39,774 bases of DNA from Rhodospirillaceae bacterium. GTDB taxonomy: Bacteria; Pseudomonadota; Alphaproteobacteria; CACIAM-22H2. The notes under the pieces are model-generated. The model did not search any database. It worked only from the letters and a program-made list of their open reading frames with translations, and had not been told where the DNA came from. Position numbers and translations under genes: made by a program. Positions 34,351 to 39,774 of the stretch are shown one piece after another; within the stretch, counting starts at the first letter, position 1, and each line of letters starts with the position of its first letter. The stretch is taken from contig SHVT01000008.1 of the NCBI GenBank assembly GCA_009694125.1, positions 1 to 39,774 on the forward strand, in the 5' to 3' direction.

Positions 34351-34975
34351 TGCGCTTTCGCACCCCGGTAAGTCGCAGGATGGTACCCGACGGATCAGTT
34401 TGGCTTGGGAAGCGTTCAATCTCCATCTTCCATCGGTTTGCCGCATCCGTCAATTCATCCTCGACCGTGCGGCCCTTGAGGAAAAGGAAACTGCCGCCGG
34501 GAGCGAGCAGGTGGCGGGTAAAATCGAACAGCCGGGGCAGCGGGGCCACGGCGCGGGCGGTAACGACATCGGCCCGGAGGGAATGGATTTCCTCGGCCCT
34601 TTTGTGATGGATCGTTACGGGAAGGGCCGCGGCGGCGGCGACCTCCCGCAGAAAACCGCATTTACGGCCATCGGACTCAACCAAGTGGACCTCCAGCCCC
34701 CCCATCGCCGCCAGGACAAGTCCGGGGAAGCCGGCGCCGCTACCGATGTCCACAAGGGTCACGGCGCCTCGGGGAATCAGCGGATGAAGTTGGGCGGAAT
34801 CGAAGAAATGCCGGCGCCACTGGTCGGCAAAGGTCGAATTGCCGACAAGGTTGACCCGCCCGCGCCATTGTTGGAGCAGGCCGGCGTGGAGCCTCAACTT
34901 GGCCGATGTTTCACGTGAAACATGGGCCAGGCGATCGAATTCATCCGGGGTGAGCAGGCTGGGCGCGGCGGACAT
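34334..34975 (-). CDS. rsmG: 16S rRNA (guanine(527)-N(7))-methyltransferase RsmG
   Basis: A 213-aa SAM-dependent methyltransferase. The SAM site is [19 protein letters not shown], with [19 protein letters not shown] upstream and [22 protein letters not shown] near the active site. It methylates G527 of 16S rRNA; loss gives low-level streptomycin resistance. The start overlaps mnmG by 35 bases. A perfect parS site is embedded in the codons for HVSRETS (residues ~18-24), a common place for parS in bacteria. Confidence 0.95.
   Translation of the reverse strand: MSAAPSLLTPDEFDRLAHVSRETSAKLRLHAGLLQQWRGRVNLVGNSTFADQWRRHFFDSAQLHPLIPRGAVTLVDIGSGAGFPGLVLAAMGGLEVHLVESDGRKCGFLREVAAAAALPVTIHHKRAEEIHSLRADVVTARAVAPLPRLFDFTRHLLAPGGSFLFLKGRTVEDELTDAANRWKMEIERFPSQTDPSGTILRLTGVRKRNAKRR
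34907..34922. promoter_or_regulatory. parS: parS centromere site within rsmG
   Basis: TGTTTCACGTGAAACA, a perfect 16-bp parS consensus; with one more base each side the palindrome is 18 bp. Confidence 0.95.
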
Positions 34976-36806
34976 AACGCAACAGGATGGTCAGCGCCGC
35001 CGGGGTGATGCCGGAAATCCGCGCCGCCGCTCCCAACGTCAGCGGCCGCGCCTTGGCCAGTTTCGTGCGAACCTCGGTCGACAGGCTGGTCAGACCGTCG
35101 TAATCGAGATCAGGCGGCAGGAGCAGTGTTTCGTCCTGGCGGAAGGTCCGAATATCGGTGTCCTGACGGTCGAGATAGCCGACATATCGCGCATCGATTT
35201 CAAGCTGTTCGGCGATTGGTGGCGCCAGCCCGCCCAGCTCCGGCCAAAGGACGGCAAGCCGCCGGCAATCCACGCCAGGTATGGCCAAAAGATCGGCCGC
35301 GCTTCGCCTTGCCCCGTCTTGATTAACCTGAAGGCCTCGGCGTTGCAGATCGGTGGGTGTGGCGCACAGGCTCGACACCAGGTCCCGCGCTGCGGCCAAA
35401 TCGCGGGCCTTTGCGGAAAACGCCCGCTCTCGTTCGCCGCCAACGCAGCCAATGGCGATTCCGCTCGGGGTCAGGCGTTGGTCGGCATTGTCGGCGCGGA
35501 GAGTGAGGCGGAATTCGGCGCGCGAGGTGAACATGCGGTAGGGTTCGGTTGTCCCCAGGCTCACAAGATCGTCAATGAGCACACCGATATAGGCCTGGCT
35601 GCGGTCCAATGTGAACGGCTTGCCGCCGGATACGGCCAGCGCCGCGTTGAGTCCGGCCATGAGCCCCTGGGCGGCGGCCTCCTCGTAACCGGTGGTGCCG
35701 TTGATCTGGCCAGCGAGATAAAGTCCTTTGACCCGCCGAGTCTCGAGCGTCGGCCACAACTCGCGCGGATCGACATAATCATATTCCACGGCGTAACCGG
35801 GCCGGACCATCTCGGCGCGTTCGAGCCCGGGGATGGTCTTGAGAAGCGCCGCCTGGATGTCGCGGGGAAGGGAGGTGGAGATGCCGTTCGGATAGACCGT
35901 GTCGTCGTCCAGCCCCTCCGGCTCCAGGAAGATCTGATGCCGGGTCCGTTCGGCGAAGCGAACGACCTTGTCTTCGATCGACGGGCAATAACGCGGCCCG
36001 GTGCTGCCGATTTGCCCGGAATACATCGGTGCCAGATGCAAATTGGCACGGATGATGTCGTGGGTCTGCGGCGTCGTCGCGGTGATGTGGCAAGGAACCT
36101 GCGGCGTTCCGATACGCGCCGTTAGAAAAGAAAACGGCTCGGGCGGATCGTCACCGGGTTGCACCGCGAGCCCGGGCCAGTCGATGGTGCGCCCATCGAG
36201 GCGCGGCGGCGTGCCGGTCTTCAGGCGGCCAAGGGCAAAACCGGCACTTTCAAAAGTCGCCGAAAGCCCCAGCGCCGGGGCCTCACCGACGCGGCCGGCG
36301 GCCTGTGTTTCCTTCCCGATATGGATCAGCCCGCGGAGAAAGGTCCCGGTCGTGACCACGACCGCGCCGGTCGCGATCTTCTCGCCGCTCGCCAACACCA
36401 CGGCGGCGATCCCGCCCTCCTGACCGAATCGGAGATTCTCCACCGCGCCCGCCCGAATGTCCAAATTGGGCTGCGCGGATAGAGCCTGTTGCATGCCAAG
36501 GCGGTACAGTTTCCGATCGGCCTGGGCGCGCGGCCCGCGAACGGCGGGGCCCTTGCTTCGGTTCAACATGCGAAACTGAATGCCGGCCCGATCGATGACC
36601 CTGCCCATAAGCCCATCGAGCGCATCGATTTCACGGACGAGATGGCCCTTCGCCAACCCCCCGATCGCGGGATTACACGACATTTCACCGATGGTCGCGG
36701 GATTGTGGGTCAGCAACAGGGTCGATGCACCCAGCCGCGCGGCGGCCGCAGCCGCCTCACACCCAGCATGCCCACCGCCCACCACGATGACGTCGTAACC
36801 GCTCAT
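34941..36806 (-). CDS. mnmG: tRNA uridine-5-carboxymethylaminomethyl(34) synthesis enzyme MnmG (GidA)
   Basis: A 621-aa FAD enzyme that with MnmE installs the cmnm5 group on wobble U34 of tRNAs. The FAD site is [20 protein letters not shown], followed by the signature [19 protein letters not shown] and [33 protein letters not shown] and [17 protein letters not shown] are family segments, and the C-terminal helical domain ends [23 protein letters not shown] 36806. The likely promoter and a second parS site are just upstream, so it may be transcribed apart from mnmE. Confidence 0.97.
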   Translation of the reverse strand: MSGYDVIVVGGGHAGCEAAAAAARLGASTLLLTHNPATIGEMSCNPAIGGLAKGHLVREIDALDGLMGRVIDRAGIQFRMLNRSKGPAVRGPRAQADRKLYRLGMQQALSAQPNLDIRAGAVENLRFGQEGGIAAVVLASGEKIATGAVVVTTGTFLRGLIHIGKETQAAGRVGEAPALGLSATFESAGFALGRLKTGTPPRLDGRTIDWPGLAVQPGDDPPEPFSFLTARIGTPQVPCHITATTPQTHDIIRANLHLAPMYSGQIGSTGPRYCPSIEDKVVRFAERTRHQIFLEPEGLDDDTVYPNGISTSLPRDIQAALLKTIPGLERAEMVRPGYAVEYDYVDPRELWPTLETRRVKGLYLAGQINGTTGYEEAAAQGLMAGLNAALAVSGGKPFTLDRSQAYIGVLIDDLVSLGTTEPYRMFTSRAEFRLTLRADNADQRLTPSGIAIGCVGGERERAFSAKARDLAAARDLVSSLCATPTDLQRRGLQVNQDGARRSAADLLAIPGVDCRRLAVLWPELGGLAPPIAEQLEIDARYVGYLDRQDTDIRTFRQDETLLLPPDLDYDGLTSLSTEVRTKLAKARPLTLGAAARISGITPAALTILLRYVRRAQPAHPG

Positions 36807-36852
36807 TCCGCGAGTGTATAGTCGCGGTCCGGTCCGGAGTCAAAACCACGAA

Positions 36853-36868
36853 TGTTTCACGTGAAACA
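36853..36868. promoter_or_regulatory. parS: parS centromere site upstream of mnmG
   Basis: TGTTTCACGTGAAACA again; here the full palindrome is 24 bp (36849-36872). It lies between the mnmG -10 candidate and its ATG. Confidence 0.95.
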
Positions 36869-36893
36869 TTCGCGCGCGGCCGTGTAATAGGTA

Positions 36894-36904
36894 ATTATAT
36901 TATA
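36894..36904 (-). promoter_or_regulatory. AT-rich -10 region, probable mnmG promoter
   Basis: On the minus strand TATAATATAAT offers two overlapping perfect -10 hexamers about 90 bases upstream of mnmG. A clear -35 is not visible. The 36882-36930 stretch is the most AT-rich spot in this part. Confidence 0.45.
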
Positions 36905-36918
36905 TCTACGTTTATCAT

Positions 36919-37356
36919 TTAGGGCGCGCCCTCGAATCGGCACATCGGTTGCGGGCAGGGCCTTTCCATCCACAACACACTCTCCTGCCGAAAACGCCGG
37001 CGATACTCCCCCACGGCGTCCTTCAGGGATTCGAGCCTTTGCCGGTCGATCACCAAGACCACGAATTTGCAGCCTTCGCGGACCACCCGCCCGCCATCCA
37101 ACCATCCGCCTTGGCAGTCCACGATGGTGAAACCATCGGTCCGGCGCGCCAGAACGTCATCGACGTAACGCTGCCAATCCGCATCCGAAACCACCACACC
37201 GTCCGCAATCGTCCGCCCAAACACCAATTCAACGACCAGCGTTCCATCGCGGACCGGCGCGTCGCGCACCTGAGCGTCGCGCGGCGCCAACGGGGCCTGA
37301 CAGGCCGCGAGCGTCAGCGCCGCAACCCCCACCACCGCGGCTCTGACACTTCCCAT
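36919..37356 (-). CDS. DUF3574 family lipoprotein
   Basis: A 145-aa protein from ATG 37356 (MGSVRAAVVGVAALTLAAC; lipobox LAAC, Cys19). AAGGGTGG lies upstream; ATG 37374 is an alternative. The mature part, LVVELVFGRTIADGVVVSDA, WQRYVDDVLARRTDGFTIVD and RRFRQESVLW, matches DUF3574, a small family of unknown function. Two Cys pairs (CQGGW/EGCKF and CPQPMC) could form disulfides in the periplasm. It sits between mnmE and mnmG, which are often direct neighbours in other genomes. Confidence 0.75.
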   Translation of the reverse strand: MGSVRAAVVGVAALTLAACQAPLAPRDAQVRDAPVRDGTLVVELVFGRTIADGVVVSDADWQRYVDDVLARRTDGFTIVDCQGGWLDGGRVVREGCKFVVLVIDRQRLESLKDAVGEYRRRFRQESVLWMERPCPQPMCRFEGAP

Positions 37357-37439
37357 GAAGCCACCCTTCGACATCGACTCCCCCACTGACATCCCTCACC
37401 AAGCCGCATCCTACCGCGCCCTGGTCCGGTGCCGTCGCC

Positions 37440-38771
37440 CTATTTCCCAATGCAAAATTCGCGGAAGACGACGTCCAAGATATCGTCAACCCCGACCCGC
37501 CCGGTGATGCGGCCCAGCGAACGCGCGGCCAGCCGCAAATCCTCGGCGGCAAGCTCCGGCAGAGCCGCCACAAGGCCGCGCCGTAACGCCGCGACACAGC
37601 CATCGAGGGCTTCGCGATGCCGAGCGCGCGTCAGCACCTGGGACCCACTCAAATCGAGTCGGCGCGCGGCCTCCCTTTCGATCGCGCTCAACAACACGTC
37701 CACCCCGGCCCCGGTCAACGCCGAGACCGCCACCGCGGGCCGCCCATCGGGCACCTGCCGGCCGTTGGATGGACCAAGATCGATCTTGTTGAAAACCACG
37801 ATGGTGTCGTCATCGACCAGCGCCGCCGTGGCCGTATCCATCGCGGGCCACGCCGCCGCATCGAAGACAGCGAGCTTAAGGTCCGCCGCCTTCGCCCGCG
37901 CCAACGCCCGCCGCACGCCCTCGGCCTCGATGTCGTCGCCACTATCCCGCAGACCGGCGGTGTCGGCGATCACCACCGGATACCCGCCGAGATCGAGATG
38001 GATTTCTATGACATCGCGTGTTGTTCCGGCGGTAGCCGACACGATTGCCGCATCCCGCCGCGCCAGCCGGTTCAACAGGCTCGACTTCCCGGCATTAGGC
38101 GCGCCGATGATGGCGATGGACAGGCCGTCGCGCAGCCGCTCGCCGCGCCGTCCGTCGTCCAGATGGCGCTCGATCTCCGCCGCCAGCGCCGCGATCTCGG
38201 GGCGGTTCGCGGCGGCCAAACCCTGCGGTAAATCTTCGTCCGGAAAGTCGATATCGGCCTCGGCGTGCCCGAGGACACGGATCAGCCTTGCCCGCCAGCC
38301 CTCGTACAGCGCGCCCAGTTCGCCGTCCAATTGCCGCAGAGCTTGTCGCCGCTGGGCCGCGGTCTCGGCCGCGATGAGATCCGCCAGGCCCTCGACTTCA
38401 GTGAGATCGAGCCGACCGTTTTCAAATGCCCGGCGGGTGAATTCCCCGGCCTGGGCAAGGCGGCACCCGGGCAGCCGCCCAAGGACCTCGCTGATGCCCG
38501 CCACAACCGCGCCGCCGCCATGAATATGAAACTCCGCCACATCCTCCCCGGTGAAGCTGTTCGGTCCGGGAAACCAGAGCACGAGCGCATCGTCGAGGGC
38601 CTCACCGCCCCTTGGATCGGCGAGGCGGCGCAGGCTGGCGCGGCGCGCGGGTGGCAACGGGCGGCGCGTCAGCGCGGCGATGGCGGAACCCGCCCCCGGA
38701 CCGGAAACACGCAGCACGGCGATCCCGGCCCGGCCGGAAGGCGTGGCCAAAGCGAAGATCGTCGCGGTCAT
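37440..38771 (-). CDS. mnmE: tRNA modification GTPase MnmE (TrmE)
   Basis: A 443-aa protein. The N-terminal dimerisation/tetrahydrofolate domain begins MTATIFALATPSGRAGIAVL, and EFHIHGGGAVV and GEFTRRAFENGRLDLTEVEG are typical. The inserted G domain has G1 GAPNAGKSS, AGTTRDVIE, DTAGL and NKIDL. The C-terminus ends FCIGK, whose Cys is the conserved functional residue. It pairs with MnmG in wobble-uridine modification. ATG 38771; the GST gene lies 52 bases upstream on the same strand. Confidence 0.97.
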   Translation of the reverse strand: MTATIFALATPSGRAGIAVLRVSGPGAGSAIAALTRRPLPPARRASLRRLADPRGGEALDDALVLWFPGPNSFTGEDVAEFHIHGGGAVVAGISEVLGRLPGCRLAQAGEFTRRAFENGRLDLTEVEGLADLIAAETAAQRRQALRQLDGELGALYEGWRARLIRVLGHAEADIDFPDEDLPQGLAAANRPEIAALAAEIERHLDDGRRGERLRDGLSIAIIGAPNAGKSSLLNRLARRDAAIVSATAGTTRDVIEIHLDLGGYPVVIADTAGLRDSGDDIEAEGVRRALARAKAADLKLAVFDAAAWPAMDTATAALVDDDTIVVFNKIDLGPSNGRQVPDGRPAVAVSALTGAGVDVLLSAIEREAARRLDLSGSQVLTRARHREALDGCVAALRRGLVAALPELAAEDLRLAARSLGRITGRVGVDDILDVVFREFCIGK

Positions 38772-38823
38772 CGACCGATTGCGGCTCCTTCGCCGCCGCT
38801 CGACCGCAACCTCCGCCGCATCG

Positions 38824-39453
38824 CTAGGTCAGCGCGACCATCACCCATTTCTTATAGGCCGGCCGCATCGTCAGCCGCGCATACCAGTTCTGCAGGCCCA
38901 GCATCATCGAGGGCCGCTGAATCGGGAGGTTGAACCAACGATAGGCGTGAACGCCAAGCGCGATGTCGCCCATCGTGAAGTGGCTGCCGGCCACGAAATC
39001 GCGGCGGGAAAGGTCGTTGCTCAAGATTTTCCAGGCGTCCAGCGCGCGTTGGCGCGCCTCGTCGAGCGCGGCGGGGTCGCGTTTTTCGGGCGGCGTCCGC
39101 ACCAGCCCGACAAACAGCGGCCCCATCGCCGGCGCAATCGTCATCGACGCCCAATCCATCCAGCGATCGGCGGCCGCCCGCTCCTGAACATTTTCCGGCC
39201 ACAGCGTCCCGGCGCCGTGTTTGGCCGCGAAATAGCGGACGATGGCGTTCGATTCCCACAACACGAACCCGTCGTCATCAATGGTGGGAACAAGCCCATT
39301 CGGATTAAGGACAAGATAGGACGGATCGCGAGTCTTCATGCCGCCGCTTTCGCCGCCAACGACCTCGCGTTGAACCGGAATCGAAAGTTCCTCGCAGACC
39401 CACAGCACCTTCTGCACATTCGCCGAATTGCTGCGTCCGTAGATCTTCACCAT
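38824..39453 (-). CDS. Glutathione S-transferase family protein
   Basis: A 209-aa two-domain GST. The thioredoxin-fold N-terminal domain begins MVKIYGRSNSANVQKVLWVC, with the likely catalytic Ser in the SNSANVQK turn and NPNGLVPTIDDDGFVLWESN as the glutathione-binding loop (cis-Pro and ESN). The helical C-terminal domain has FVAGSHFTMGDIALGVHAYR. ATG 39453 is chosen because GGGGGTGG lies upstream; a GTG two codons earlier is possible. Substrate unknown. A 7-bp-arm inverted repeat lies 35 bases upstream. Confidence 0.9.
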   Translation of the reverse strand: MVKIYGRSNSANVQKVLWVCEELSIPVQREVVGGESGGMKTRDPSYLVLNPNGLVPTIDDDGFVLWESNAIVRYFAAKHGAGTLWPENVQERAAADRWMDWASMTIAPAMGPLFVGLVRTPPEKRDPAALDEARQRALDAWKILSNDLSRRDFVAGSHFTMGDIALGVHAYRWFNLPIQRPSMMLGLQNWYARLTMRPAYKKWVMVALT

Positions 39454-39487
39454 GGCCACCCCCGATAGGGGCCAGCGTGGCCCCCAG

Positions 39488-39507
39488 ATATAGTTTACCC
39501 ACTATAT
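39488..39507. promoter_or_regulatory. Inverted repeat upstream of the GST gene
   Basis: ATATAGT-TTACCC-ACTATAT, perfect 7-bp arms. On the minus strand its TATATAGT and TAAACTATAT stretches could supply a -10 box. Confidence 0.4.
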
Positions 39508-39579
39508 AAGGCGATTTGGTCGCGGGCGCCCTTTCTTCGGTGCAATTTTCGCCGTCCCTTCGCGCACGGGCGGCGGCTC

Positions 39580-39608
39580 TTGCGCGAATTCACCTCGGTC
39601 TGTATAAA
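39580..39608 (+). promoter_or_regulatory. Putative rpmI promoter
   Basis: TTGCGC (39580-39585) and TATAAA (39603-39608) with a 17-base spacer, leaving a leader of about 110 bases before rpmI. Such leaders can bind ribosomal protein L20 for autoregulation; I could not confirm a fold here. Confidence 0.45.
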
Positions 39609-39721
39609 CCCCCACTTCCAGGCGCCGAGGCCAGGGCGATAGCCCCGGGCATGCCCAACCGCCTGAGCCAATGGACGAATCGTCGGGGTTGACTGCCGCC
39701 GGTTCATCGAAAGGAAGCAAA

Positions 39722-39774
39722 ATGCCCAAGATGAAGACAAAGTCTGCCGCCAAAAAGCGGTTCAGACTGACCGG
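39722..39774 (+). CDS. rpmI: 50S ribosomal protein L35, N-terminal 17 codons (continues past window)
   Basis: ATG 39722, preceded by GGAAG, encodes MPKMKTKSAAKKRFRLTG, the L35 N-terminus with its basic KTKSAAKKRF segment. It normally precedes rplT. infC, a frequent upstream partner, is not present here; GST lies divergent. Confidence 0.93.
   Translation, partial: MPKMKTKSAAKKRFRLT

Noticed and set aside
36882-36930. AT-rich stretch near parS as replication origin
   Set aside because: No cluster of DnaA boxes (TTATCCACA) was seen; it is better explained by the mnmG promoter.

Overview
The window looks like a high-GC alphaproteobacterial chromosome, most like Rhodospirillales. Three blocks point there: the addB-murU-amgK-tsaE block next to ahcY, the regulatory PTS block (ptsI-ptsH-EIIA-rapZ-hprK) run together with the ChvG/ChvI two-component pair, and the mnmE/mnmG/rsmG/parA/parB block with parS sites that normally lies near the replication origin. 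This placement is by gene content and order only. Coding is dense, and many neighbouring genes overlap by 4 bases (GTGA or ATGA).

1-6.1 kb: addB (3' end outside the window), murU, amgK and tsaE form one leftward operon for recombination, cell-wall sugar recycling and tRNA modification. A ferredoxin-NADP reductase runs the other way. Then comes the C-terminal stub of a sensor histidine kinase, cut by a 191-bp element with 31-bp terminal inverted repeats, and ahcY.

6.1-7.65 kb: a small island that looks less GC-rich by eye. It holds a tandem ribbon-helix-helix-like protein and a divergent orotidine-5'-phosphate decarboxylase. Between them lie three consecutive inverted repeats.

7.67-14 kb: the phosphotransfer and sensing operon chvI-chvG-hprK-rapZ, then EIIA-ptsH-ptsI, transcribed leftward. 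No PTS permease is present.

14-25 kb: a HugZ-like protein, a K+/H+ antiporter, a frameshifted gene that joins RTX calcium-binding repeats to a flagellin C-terminal domain, polA (its 3'-5' exonuclease motifs are eroded), a small zinc-finger gene, an ABC ATPase without a permease, a lipoprotein hydrolase, a DHA2-type MFS pump and tRNA-Arg(CCG).

25-32.5 kb: uxs-gmhA-hldE for nucleotide-sugar and heptose synthesis (gmhA seems to start at ATC), a lipoprotein, then an oxalate-CoA-ligase-like enzyme coupled to a PanE homologue and a DUF1289 protein.

32.5-39.8 kb: parB, parA, rsmG, mnmG, a DUF3574 lipoprotein, mnmE, a glutathione S-transferase and the first codons of rpmI. Two perfect parS sites lie in rsmG and upstream of mnmG.

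The most unusual items are the RTX-flagellin hybrid at 16.9-17.5 kb, the operator-like cluster with the tandem RHH protein at 6.2-6.7 kb, the inverted-repeat element in the kinase remnant, the degenerate PolA proofreading motifs and the apparent ATC start of gmhA.
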